Positions 1-12,700 of a stretch of DNA of 64,000 nt are shown piece after piece; the stretch's first letter is position 1; every line of letters begins with the position of its first letter. Under the pieces are notes generated by a model. The model was not told the DNA's origin, made no database searches, and worked only from the letters and a program-made list of their open reading frames with translations. A program made the translations under genes and the position numbers. Source of the stretch: Sisyra terminalis (Eukaryota > Arthropoda > Insecta > Neuroptera > Sisyridae); the NCBI GenBank assembly GCA_958496175.1, contig OY292280.1:1116001-1180000 (forward strand), read 5' to 3'.

Positions 1-2384
1 ACAGATCGCCACTGTCGCCACCGGTCGCCAACAATACAAGGCACAAAAAACGGTATTTCAAATTAGCAACTGCAATATAAATTCACAATTTCTCCTTTTT
101 TTTTAATTTGCACTCCTGCAACTCCTAATTTTTTATAAAATTGCAGCAGAGATAATAAAAATCATAGAGCTTTCTTCATTGTAGGTTTGAACGGAAAATA
201 CCTCAAAAAGTACTTTTAAACATTGCATCCATATTAGGGTGTCCGTTATTTCCCAAATTGATTTTTTTACAGCGATCGCCCCCTGAATTTTTAGTTTAAG
301 ATACAAAAAAAATTATCCAATACAATTAAGCTCTTAATTCCTTGATTAAACCGTGCCGGAATCATGTTACTTTTACCATTTAAATACCATGGGATTATTT
401 GACTTTTGACTTTTAATTTTTTTTCTCAGAAAAAAATGAATAAAATGATTTATGATCAAATTATTCTGACGTAAAATTTAACGTTCTACAAAAAAGGTCT
501 TGTATAAATTTTCGATTAAATCACTCCATTAAAAGTTATTCAACATTTACCTTGAATAAATTTGTTTAATTTGTATTTTGTAATTTATTCAATATTTAAT
601 TTGTTGACTACAAGTTCTAAGAAATTTCTCATAGATAGCGTCAGGTGAAATGGTAAAAATTCGAATTTTAATTGAATTTTTGTCGATAGTCTCATTAATT
701 AGTATGAAATTCACTTCGTAGGTACAAAATATTAATTAAAGTTTGAAAATTTATCTTGAATAAATTGAATTTCACGACTATAGCGAATTTGGATTTTATG
801 TCACCTGCTTTAATTGTGAAAATATTTTTTTGTTTAATTTTCAATTCAAGCCTTAAAATTAACACAAACAATCACTGGCGCTCTAATGATAATAATTTTT
901 ATCTTCTCTTCCAATAATTTTATAGTTAAAAAAAGTAAAAATGAGCAAAAAGGTGAATGATATTAAACTCATTATGTTCCATTGCTTAAATATGAGATAT
1001 TAAACAACCGGTCGGAAATTTGAAGGGATTATTTCCATTTACGTAAATTAGTTCCTATATAATTAATACTTGATATCCATATTATGAAGTTTGTATTAAA
1101 AGAATATAATTTCAAAACGGCGGTGCTTCATTGTGGCCGGTATGGCTTACATGTTTCATATATCTGTGGAAATTTAAGACATTGAAAATGAAGTTGGAAA
1201 ATTTAAATCGCTAAATGTTTACTTGTTTTCGTTTATTCAAAAAGAATTGGCGTTTATTATTTCCTTGATATTTATATTTTTCAAATTAAAAAGTAGCATT
1301 ATTACAATTGACAAGTGAATCAATTATCACAACCAGTTACTATGTTTCATCATTTGCCGATAGATGGGAAACGTTAGATCAACATTATTAATCAAATTAA
1401 ATGATTTCTGTGTTGAAATTTTTTATTCAAATTTATGATAATCATCGGGAAATTCACACCAAAGATCATTACACACAATTACTTTTTTATTTTCAATAGT
1501 TGATATGTGCTTAACAATATCTATCATCTCAACAATGTCTCCATATACAATGCACATAGACTTCTAATTGTTACCCAAGTAGGTAGATAAATGACAAATG
1601 AAATACCAAAACTCAATGTGATTAAATTTTAATTTAGTACTTTTCCAAATGGAAAAGTATTTATTAAATAATAATTTAAAGAATAAAAAATAATTTAAAA
1701 AAGTAAATTTGAAGAACCAAAGGTTGTGATTTTGTGGTCAGGAATAATTAGGAATAGTTTAGTTAATTGAAAAATAAAAGAAAACAGTATATTTAGTTTA
1801 CCGCTGTTGAGGTATTTTTTTTTTTATTATTTCTTAACAATAAATAGCACTTTAATAACATTTTCATATATATCTATAATTTGTAATTAAAGCTATAATA
1901 TAGCACAGAAAATTTTCGTTAATTTAATACCATTGTATCTAAAATCTTTTTTTCTAAAAAACTAAATAAAACAATAAGAAATAATTACAAAATTTAATTT
2001 CCTGAAGAACGAAAATAGAGTTTTACAATTAATTTTCATTAAATTAGAGATCTTAATAATTAAGAAAAAAAAACAAATGATTTAATTAAAATACTGAAAA
2101 ATAGGTCAGTTGGCTTTTCATAAACGGTTATAGTTACGTCACAGTACATGTTTTTATGAACTTATAAAATTATGAAGAATTTATTGCAAAAAAGAAATAT
2201 TTCCGTTTCTAATATTATCTTAATGCATTGTAAGACGCTTGTCTTAAATTTAAATCAGTAAAAATATTTCTGCTAACTTCCTTGTTTTATTTTTTAAACA
2301 ATTTAGATTTATAGTATACTTTTGAAATTTACATTACATAAATTAGACTACAATATATTGTTTAAATAGTATTACTGTTGAAAG

Positions 2385-2596
2385 CAGGGCTGTGGAGTCG
2401 AAAAAAAAAACACGGCTTCGACTCTGACTCTGATTCCTATATTTACCAACAACACGACTCCAACTCCTCGGTTCAGACTCAAAAAAGCTCAATTTTATCA
2501 GGTTGTTTCCTACATTTCCATATAGCCATTTTTTCATGATACAGGGATGAAAATAAAACAAGATCAAACTTTAATAATTATTTATCCACAGCCCTG
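2385..2596. mobile_element. hAT-like miniature element, perfect 8-bp target duplication
   Basis: Ends CAGGGCTGTGGAGTCG and CCACAGCCCTG form a terminal inverted repeat. GTTGAAAG at 2377-2384 is repeated exactly at 2597-2604. CAGGGCTGTGG tips and 8-bp duplications are typical of hAT-superfamily elements. At 212 bp it cannot encode a transposase. Confidence 0.88.
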
Positions 2597-3224
2597 GTTG
2601 AAAGTCAGCGAAAAATTATGTTCGATTCTTTGTCTTACACATAGAATAAATGAATCCCTAAAAAAAAGTCAAAAAGTTATGCCACAAATATATTACTGGA
2701 CTAAACTATTGAGGCGATGGATTTAGTGAATTACAACTATAAGCCGAGAAAAGTCATAACCAACCAAAATATCTTTTGTAATTATTTTCTTTAAATATTC
2801 AGCCTATAATTTGTTTTCTAATTAATTAGTGTTAATTGGCTAATAATTAGTTGAATAAAGACACGCCCATTATCACAGGATTTCTGAAATTAGTAATTTT
2901 TCTATAACTATATATATATTTTTTATAAATTTTTCTAATTATTTTTTTTTTATATTTATTGTTCTAATAGGATAGATCGATTTCAGTTTCATTATTGCTG
3001 TGAGAGTTTAGATTGCAACAAAATAATTCTCTCAGAACAAAATCGATTTTTCCGCTTTCGATTATTTGAGCAATTTGCCTCATTGTTATTTGAGCGTAGT
3101 TCAATTTTACATTTGCAAATAGAGTACGTTTTCAATGATCTTGAATTTGGTGTATTTTCTTAGAGGTTATAATACATAGGTCAATGCCGCCATTTGCCGG
3201 CCAAAGATAGAAATTACACACGTT

Positions 3225-3285
3225 AAAGTGCGATCGGGAAACATTGGTAAATATCAGAAGAATCAATGTTTCTTGGTCGCACTTT
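3225..3285. repeat. Short imperfect hairpin
   Basis: AAAGTGCGATCGGGAAACAT at 3225 pairs with its near-complement ending at 3285 around a loop of about 17 nt. It is possibly the centre of an old miniature element. Confidence 0.45.
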
Positions 3286-5480
3286 ATGACGTCAGCATCT
3301 GTGGTTATCAAGATTTTATGCTTAGTCGTCCATGTACTATAAAGTCTAAAGGATTTTTCGAATTAATGTAATATGTGACGCAAGATGTAGAAACATTGCT
3401 TAATAAATAATTTAATGTGAAGTATCGTTCAAAACAAATGAATTATTTGATTTTGAGAATCCGTTCTCTGGCGTAAAGAAAGTGGACACAAAAAAAAACC
3501 AATGATTGAACCAATAAAATAAAAAAAAAAAATGAACTTCCAAGTAAATCACTCCAAATATAAATTTTTAATATTAATTTTAATATTCCTCACTGGTTAA
3601 CGAAAATGCAGTCCATTTCTATACATTTTTTTTAACAACTTTCTACAAAAAAGGTCTCCCATATTTTTTTTAGTTATCCAATCATTCGAATGATATTAGG
3701 AAACTACTTTAAAGAATTAAACGTATTTTTTGTTGAAACACTGAAAGCTTTTACTTTCAATATCATTTAAATAGATGAGTTAATGAACAAAACTATACAT
3801 ACTTTTTTGTAAAGCATTGAATATTCTACAAAAATTTTATTGAAATGAATGTAGTCCAAAATTTTCAATGGTAAAGCCTGTTTTTCAATCAATCACATAT
3901 AAAGAATATTGGTCAATTTATGATTATTCAAAAACATTTTTTTTTTAAAAAAGTACTAAGATTATTTTCTCAATAGCACTATTTAATTAAAAGTTAACAA
4001 CAAACTTGATTTCTTCTATCTAAATTATTTTAATATCTTCAACAATAACTAAATTAATCGATGGTAAAAATTACCATTTTATTAGTTCTTTTTAAAATTG
4101 TTTGAAATGTATAAACACATATCAATGGTATGGCCTATATAATTGGTAAGTATAAATGTCCCTGTTAAAGAAACGCATTTTAAAATAATTACATTTAAAT
4201 TGCCTTTAATAACAACTTCTAATGAATTTTTTAAACGTTTAAAATGTCTGTTTTTAACTGGGGTAATATTTATGAGCTTAACCGTGGTCGGACAGAACAG
4301 AACATGACAAAACAGAACACTTCACATAGAATTCAAAATATGCATATTGCATTCTTCGAAGTGGAACGACATAAACATGTTCTGTTTTTATCATACCATC
4401 GCACTTAAAACATTTGTGCAAATATCATTGATATCTTAGCTCAATGAAATGAGGATTTTTAATGACAAAATTAACTGTATTAACGACAAAACAATGGCAT
4501 TTCAGATATAAAACTGTTGATATAATCAGGAAAGCAAAATTTTCAATAAAATCGTCATTTTAAGAAAAATACTTGTTAGAACCATTATTCCAATACGCAG
4601 TGTTTTTAACCTGCGCATTCGCATCCCTGTGGGTGCAAGAAAAGCCCCTAACAACATAAAATATTCTTTCTTTTTTTTAAATTGCATTTTTCAAAAAAAA
4701 TATTTTTCTAAACTAAAAAATTAAATGGTTTAAAAGAAACATTGGCATAGAATGATTGGATTGGATGTTGAGTAGCAAATATTATTTCATTAAATTAAAA
4801 ACTCCGTTGAACAATTCAACGTCCAATTCGATCGCTCTATGCAATTCAACGTTGAAGCAAGTAATGGGTTGTTCAATTGTGGAATGATTAATTTTGATTA
4901 ACTTCATTAACTTCTACCAGAAGAAAAATTTTAAATTTGAACCGAATATTGTACCAGGTATTGCTAAAGTGTGATACCATTGTTAGCTGTACTTTTATTG
5001 AATATACAAATCTTATATTTCCCAGTTAATTTTGTCATACTTTATTATACTATAACAAATGAAAAATATTTAATAATATATATAATTCTCAAAAATAACA
5101 TTACTCTGTTCATATATTATTAATTTTTTTTTATCTAAAATAAATTTTATTACAAATTAACAATTAATAAAACATTTAAATTGAAACAACTAGTACGTAT
5201 TAACATTACGGAATTAACGGAAATGTAAATTGCTATAGTAAATTTTTTTTAGTTTAATGAAAAAAAAAATTAAAATAAAATCAAAGTCTGGATAATTTGT
5301 CGCACTTGTACTCGTGTCACGTTTTATTATAAAAAGATTTAAGTAGTTGTCCTCATATTTTCTTAACAATATGAAGGATTCATTATAAATAAAATTGGCT
5401 AGTTTTAGAAATAAAATTGAGATAAACAACTTCTCTTTGTATATGTTTAAAACTACCACTTATTATCCAAGTGGTTTAAT

Positions 5481-5643
5481 CACAGAGATGTAGTATAGAG
5501 GACTCATGTATACTCGATTGAAATGATCGTCACTATGCGCATGATCAGCACAAATAGACAGAAATAAAATCTCCAAAAATTTTAGGCTATGAAGAAAGCA
5601 TTGGTTATACATCACACCAGCACTCTATAATGCATTTCTATGG
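5481..5643. repeat. Dispersed repeat with AGAGATGTA start
   Basis: Resembles 35066-35280: both open with AGAGATGTA(G/A)TATAGA then GGCTCATG or GACTCATG, and both contain a GAAAAAAGCATTGG-like or GAAGAAAGCATTGG block near the end. The ends are weakly inverted (CATAGAGA...TCTCTATG in the second copy), suggesting a decayed miniature DNA transposon. Confidence 0.5.
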
Positions 5644-5964
5644 GCTTAATTCAATTAATTACGAGAATAATCAGTTAGATTTGGCTTCAAAATCAATAAA
5701 TGGAAAGTATTGCCAATAATAAAATGCTTTTATTTCTGAAACTAGCTAATTCGATAATCAATAGATAGAAATAACCATAAAGATCTTCTATGCTTGAAAA
5801 GTTTACTGTAGACTGCAAGAGTTTGTTTTAATAGAATAATGAAAGATACCAGGATCTAATGGAACAACTGGGATTATTATTCTGGAGGCATCTTGCAAGA
5901 TAAATTAATAATAATGAAATATTTAAGAAAACATCAATTTCTGCAGGAAGAATCTAAGAAAATA

Positions 5965-6232
5965 CAGTAAGACCCCGCTTAACGCGGGGTATACGAATCA
6001 ATAAGTTCCAGTACGAAACGAAACAGCACTAAATGAAGTAAGCTCCGGAATAGTACCCCAAAAGTGTGGAAGACGTTTTTCAGCGCTGCGCTTAATAAAA
6101 AAGGAACAAAATTTTTCTATCCATATTGGCGTGGTAGTTTTGAATTGAAATGCATTCCATAACTTGATTGTACATTACAGAATTCTAGTAGTACCGCGTA
6201 ACACTGAAACAGTGTTAAGCAGGGTTTTACTG
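5965..6232. mobile_element. pogo/Tigger-like miniature element, TA duplication
   Basis: Ends CAGTAAGACCCCGCTTAAC and GTTAAGCAGGGTTTTACTG are inverted repeats, flanked on both sides by TA (5963-5964 and 6233-6234). CAGT tips and TA duplications are typical of the pogo/Tigger branch of Tc1-mariner. 268 bp, no coding capacity. Confidence 0.75.
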
Positions 6233-6703
6233 TATGAGGAAATATGGGGAAACATACGCATATAATTGGGATAAGTTTTCGGAAACTGCTTCCCATATCG
6301 TATTTAAATGCTCGGTGTTAACGAAATTCTCTGGAACCACCTGGACTGAGTATTGAAGGGTTAATTTGAAACTTAATGCTTACTGGAAAAATAAATGGTA
6401 CTAGAACACAATAGTTCTTTTGAGGAAGTCAAATAGAATGAAATGATGGGTAGTGAAAATAGTAGAAATTGGTCTATCTATTTGATGGCAGTTTTGACAG
6501 TAGTCTGTTCAATCATAGAGATCTTGATTTCTTATTCTGTACTTGTAAAGACGTAATACATGTTCAGCCTTAATTTTCGCAAAAACCAAAAACAATTAAG
6601 TTAAAAGCCTTAAATGCCTTGGATAGGTCGATGAGGAAATTGATTTTTCAATTACTTAATGAGATAATTTGAACTTACTGGGTGGAAAATGTTAAGGCTT
6701 CGA

Positions 6704-9700
6704 TTAATCGCCGATGTCGATATCGCTGATTAGGGTGTCCGCATCGGCGATGTCGTTCAGATGAGACGAAACGGGTGAAAGCATGGGATTTTGGTGGGGT
6801 GAAAGAAGCGCCGGTGGAGGATAACTATTCGGACTGGACAGCATTGGATCACCTCGGGACTGAAGTGCATGATGGTACTCGTCGTCGATGTCATCCATTT
6901 GAGTCACGGCCAAAGTAGGATTCGGTTCTGAGATTGTTCCTAGCTTCTAGAAAAACGGAATTGATAAAGTTCTGGATACGCTTCCATTCTCAACAGGGTT
7001 ACCTTAGACACATCATGATTCGAGTCTTTGGATCCCAGGTTTGTGTAGGTGAGTACATTATTATTCGTCGACCGATAATCGTTGATTGTTGTAATTATGG
7101 TTCCTGATGGCCACGAATCTTCTGCTAGCGGCAAACCATGCGATTTGGCCTGCAACTCCAACTCCTGCACTCGAAGCATCAACTTCCTGTTTTGACTTTC
7201 GATTTGCTTCTGCCGTATTTCATTCTGTTTTAAACGTTGCACTTCATTCTTCAAACACTTAATATATTCGACCGAAGACTTCAAAATAGTTCCTTTATTC
7301 GGCCGAATATCCCTAACAATTTCATAGTAAGGATCATTATTTTTCGGTAGTAAAGTTCCTAATTCTTTGATTCTATCATTAATGTTAAACCGACGTCGAC
7401 GTTCAACTAAAACAATGCAAACTTATAAGATTCTTACTAGTAGCGCGTCTCTGGAAACCATACTCATGTTGTGATTGTCTTTTTTTTGGCGATCTTTTGC
7501 TAGTGCATGTATTTCTGCATCACTTAAAAGTAGGGGTTCAGGTTTAATTTGGAGATCGGTTCCACAAAGGCTGCCCAACTCGTCTTCCATTCCCTTCATA
7601 GTTTCGGATTCTAACGTTGAAAATACGTCACCTAGAAGGTCATCAGCCTGGAAATCAAAGTATAAGGTATCCCATCTGGTAGGTTTTTCGATAAGAATTG
7701 ATTATACCTCTGAAGCACTAGTGGCGACAGAACTAAGACTCGGAGAAATGGTCTGTGTATCTGGACTGGCATTGGCGAATAGATCAGAGGATTGTGCTGG
7801 AAGATTAACGTAGGCCAGAGTGCGGTCCACATCGGAAGTGAGAGTACATGGTGCACTGTGGATAATGGCAGCTTCGACCCGTCCCAAGCCATTATGGTCG
7901 GAATTCTGGCCGGATTTCACGTGGTGCTCGTGTCGACGATGCTTTAAACTCGATGGCACTGTCAATGGTGAATAATAGGACGAACTTGATGAAGAACCAT
8001 TTTGAAATGACTCGGTTATATACTGACGGACTTGGCTCTTTTGTTTCTCAATCACGTGGTACCGTGTCGGATTCTCGAGCACAGTACGCACCTGTAACCA
8101 ATAAAATTATATCAACTACTGTATTTAAATCATTTTTTAACTAGTGTCCGACCGAACTTTTGGTTTCGGCCTAATTTCGGCTGTTGTCAAGCCGAAACTG
8201 AATTCATGAGATAAAAATGTCAAAAAAAAATGTTTAGTATTATCTTTAATTAATTCGATTTCGGCCAAAACTGAGACTGATGCCAAAATTCGGTTTCGGC
8301 CGTAAAAACAAGTTTCGGTCGGACACTAGTTTTAACACATCTTTCAGGCATCTACTTAACTATTAAACTCGATTTTCGTACTAAAATTTCGATTTTTTAG
8401 ATTTTAAACTCATTTTGACTATTCCCATATATCAAAAAGGGTAAATCATAGAATTCTGATTTTTTTTGGGCTTAATTTAACGTTAATTTGTGTTCCTCGA
8501 ATTTCGGATTGAAATTCGTTAAGCCAAAATTTGAGATTACTCCAATAAAAATGGTGAAATTTGGGAATTTTAAAATTTTCTTAACTGATCTGAAAAGCCA
8601 GTCCACATTAAGCGCTTTTTAACAAGCGGTATTTTTTCAATTGTTTTTTAAAGCTTAATAAATTTTTACTAATGATATGCGCAAAATTTTGCATTTGAAC
8701 TTTGCGCAAGCGCAACCATAGACGTGCGGTAATAATTAAAAAACACACCGAAATGAACGCTTACTTATCTGGAGAATACTTTTGGAAATAAATTGAGTAA
8801 AAACGATTACATAAAAAAAAGAATTATTATTTAGTATAAATAAAGGTCATCACGCTATTGAACCATTACTATGCTTATAAATAATAATCATATTTAAAAA
8901 CTAAAAGTGAAATTTTAACGCCTGAGTTAATAACCATTTACAATAATTAAATGTGTTGTTATAAAAAAAAATAATAAAAAAATATAAGTAATTTTCAAAA
9001 TCATTTCCTTTTAATTTCATAGCAACAGCCAATATGAAAATTTTAATCCTGACAAAAACGTATAGTACGGATTAAAGGGTTGGAAATCGGTTCAAGTCCC
9101 TTTTAGAACAATCAAATCTGGCAGCGTTGCATTTTCTACTTTGTTTTTTATTTTTTTCGCATTTTTTTGTTAATTCAATTCTTATATGATATAATATTCT
9201 TTTGTGGCTAAATTTTCATTATGGGCCGCTTTATTCAAACAAATCGAAAATGCAACGTTGCCAGATTTGATTGTTCTAAAAGGGACTTGAGCCAGGAAGT
9301 CAATCGAACAACAATGGGGATAAATGAGGGATATAACTATTTTAGTAAAGATTCGGTAGAAATTAGGGGAAACTGGAAAAAAAAGAAAATGGAGAATGAA
9401 TGAAAGACTATAGAGAACAGGGGGATGATTTTAAAGAAGGTTTAGACCAGTGGTACTTAACTTTGTTAAAGGTACTGACTCCTACCTGTTTCATATACGC
9501 ATTCACTGAACCCTTTTTAATTAGAAAAATAAAATACAGTTTTTCCACATACATTAAAAACTCGCCGAGCTCGCGAGACTGACTCACCAAACTCTTGGAG
9601 TTCGATTGAACCTAAGTTAAGAACCACTGGTTTAGAAGGAAATATTAAAATAGTTTTCACACTCCAATATGAAAACAAGGAGAATTCAGCCTTATATATT

Positions 9701-12700
9701 CCCTATGGAAAATCCTGGCCTGTTATGGAGATGCGATCAAAAATTAAAGGAAGCAGGAAAAAAGTTAAGATATATAAAAGGATTTTAAAGAAGGATTAGA
9801 TCAGTAGTTCTTAGCCTTGTTGGAGGTACTGACCCCTACCTGTTTCATATACGTATTAAATAAATAAAATAGTTTTTCCACATTCAATATACAAGTATAT
9901 ATTTATACATAGGTACACAAAGTGTACAGAAGCATTAGGAACCCGCCGAACCCATGGGGTTCGATTGAATCCAGATTAATAACCACTGGTTTAGAAGGAA
10001 AGGTTAAAACAGTTGGCACACTCCAAAACGAAAATAAGAAGAATCCGGGAATTGTATGAGGCAAGGGAGGATTCAGGATTTTTTTCTGAGGGGGGGCACA
10101 ATATCATCTTTCATTTGCAAGAGGGTGAAAGGGATCACGAAAAAAGTCCGCAACTCCAGCCAGAAATAGACTAGAGTTTCACTAATGTTCTTTCTATTAC
10201 TTTATTCAAATATTTTCACAACTTTAATAACTTGATTTGCTTCTGAGTATGTACTGTTATGGAATCTCCACAGTACACAAAAATACCCTGGAGGGGGGGC
10301 ACGTACCCCCGTCCCCCTAAATCCGCCATTGGTATCAGGAGATGGACGAATCAAGGTGTTTCAGGAAGAAAAAACTAATGGAGAATGGCCAAAACTTTGA
10401 AATATTCGAACCGAAGATGATATTCTGGTGGACTAGGAAACTGGAAACCCTGGGAAACTGGGATATGGATTTCTATGAACTCTGGAGTCGCTAAAAACTG
10501 TAGCAGTTATAAAGGTGCTAGGTTCACTTCTAGAAACTTGTGGGATTTCGGGAACGAGAGGTCTGGAGACATCGAGTTGGGATTCTCTAGTAGTAATTGT
10601 ACTTACTTTCAATACTTGAGGCGGTAGGTCGATCCCAATACTGGAAATGGGAACTTTGACTGGAACTGGGGGCGGACAGGCCTGCTGCGACGCCTGGAAA
10701 GCCTTGCGTTCGATTTCCTGCTGTTGTTCGCGCATCAACTGCAGCTTCAGCTGCGTCCTGGACGTAGGCGTAGAGGTTTTGAACGTCGGCGGGCTGTACA
10801 AACAAACAAAAAACAAACGTGAAAAACAATTGACACGCTACGCACGCGCATAAGCGAAGCCAAACTATAGTCCTGTATTATTACAATGAAAATATTTACG
10901 TTTTATGCCCGATTGTAATGATTGTTACGTCCAGAATTGTCATTTAGTAAATTACCCGATAAATTCCCGGTGAAATAGTGAGGCACACTGAAGACTCGAA
11001 GATAATTTGTTCGGTTTATTGTTTGCCCCGATATCGTTTTATCTTGAGGGCCGCTCAAGTGTTCGTTCCAACTAGATAAGTTCAGAGCCGCATTAATTAG
11101 AAAATCGTCCCCTATCATTAATGGCTAAATTGGCTAGCTATTTGCGGGTATTAAAGACGATCATGACTATGTATTACGGACAAACTTAATCGAGTTATTT
11201 GTGTCAAATGCGTGAGTTTGATTCATAGTTAATGGTGACATTTGAAATTGGACAAATGACCCATAAAAATATTCTTGCGACGGGAAAAAATAATAAGATC
11301 TATGCTCTTTTACTAAATTCCCTTTTTCTCTTCCCTAATCCATTATTACCCAACAATTAGCCCTCATTGGACCAGAAAGCTTTGATTAATAACTTTAAGA
11401 CCGGTTTCACATTTACAAGAGTGAAGTACCGACTATTATACATATGTGCACCTATCTAGGTACCCAGTTTTTATTCTACCTTCATTAATTCAAAATTTCA
11501 ACTCCATTTATTATATACCAACCTGTAGAGGGGTTTCCACAATATCCGACATTCTTAAAACCAAAATATATACCTGGGAGCTTTCCTGGGCGTTTTTTGA
11601 CAGTCAATATAGTATAAGGATCCAAGATTTATACTAAAATAAAAAATTTCCCTCCTTTATTCCTCCTAACCAATTCCTATTTTTTTTCAATTGTTACTTC
11701 AGTATTCACGGGCCTCTATAAAACATTTACTGTCGATATTCCAACCCTCTTCCCACCCTGCGAAAACCTATGCAAATAATATAATATTACATTTACTCCA
11801 TGATACCACATCATCTTGATATCATAGCGAAATGGTGCCAGAAGTGATTTATAGAAGCAAACCAATAATCTAGAATAATGTTTATATTCATCACCAAGGA
11901 TTATCAAAATAAGATTTTTTGCTGACTTTGAACAGTTATACTGTGTATACAATATATAGAATATATTGCGGTCCAATTTATGTAGTATAATTGAATATAA
12001 TCATATATAAAAATCATACTATAAACATAAAATTTGAAAAAAGTTCGAACAAAAATATTTGTGACGTATTTCGACACGTATTTCGATTGGCAAGCAATCT
12101 TCCTCAGTGGTCACCAAGTAGTTTGGATCACTTCGTAACTGTTTTGTGATGATTCACAAAATAATCACGGATTGAATTCCGAGTTCCCAAATTAATGAAA
12201 AAATAATTTATGCAAGAGATTAACAAAAGTAAACTATAAACACAAATTTAAACCAAAGCAAAAATATAATGTATTCATGACAATTGTTCAGATATATATT
12301 TCAACATTCAGGCAATCTTCTTCAGTCATTAACTCCGTAACTGGTATGTGATGAGTTATGGAGCGATCCAATACTACTTGAAGACCACTGAGGAAGATTG
12401 TTTGGCAATTGAAATACGTATCTGGGCAATACGTCACAAATATTTTTGTTTGAACTTCTGTTCAAATTTAATTTTATGATATGATTTTTTTATATTATAA
12501 TATTAAATTATACTACATAAATTGGACCGTAATATATTCTATATATTGTATACACATCCTAGGACTAGGTTATCAAGGATTTCGTCTTATCAAACACTTG
12601 GAAATATTACATAAAATCAAAAAGACGATATGATCACATAAAAAGATGATATCCCATTAAGCCAAATTCCTAATGACTTCAGCGTGTAAATCACCCATTT

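Larger units (their letters stand above)
1..6703. other. Intergenic, AT-rich, downstream of Mitf
   Basis: No coding region is supported. Positions 1-2300 show nothing but AT-rich single-copy-looking sequence. The remainder contains a hAT-like element nested in a foldback remnant (about 2320-2640), a small hairpin (3225-3285), a dispersed repeat (5481-5643), a pogo-like element (5965-6232) and, close to the Mitf stop codon, a short piece resembling a non-LTR retrotransposon tail (about 6397-6440). Positions 4170-4260 carry a diverged copy of a dispersed motif also seen near 52740, 57010, 59710 and 60480. Confidence 0.6.
9408..10030 (+). repeat. Tandem segmental duplication, about 354-bp unit
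   Basis: The sequence around GATTTTAAAGAAGG...TTAGA and the following hAT-like element recurs 354 bp downstream, including host flanks on both sides (GGTTTAGAAGGAAA and CACACTCCAA). Copies have diverged, so the duplication is old. Confidence 0.7.
8092..10606. other. Mitf intron 2, filled with miniature elements
   Basis: Holds the elements at 8142-8328, 9089-9293, 9448-9629, 9802-9988 and about 10060-10335, described separately. Positions 8330-9088 are AT-rich with nothing recognised. Positions 10461-10520 resemble the tail of the SINE seen at 21138. Confidence 0.6.

Noticed and set aside
7475..7813. Plus-strand 112-aa reading frame
   Set aside because: Antisense to Mitf exons 3 and 4.
10433..10606. 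Extension of Mitf exon 2 past LPPQVLK
   Set aside because: A GTAAGT donor directly follows, and the next exon continues the conserved [13 protein letters not shown] block in phase; the downstream stretch also resembles SINE tail sequence.
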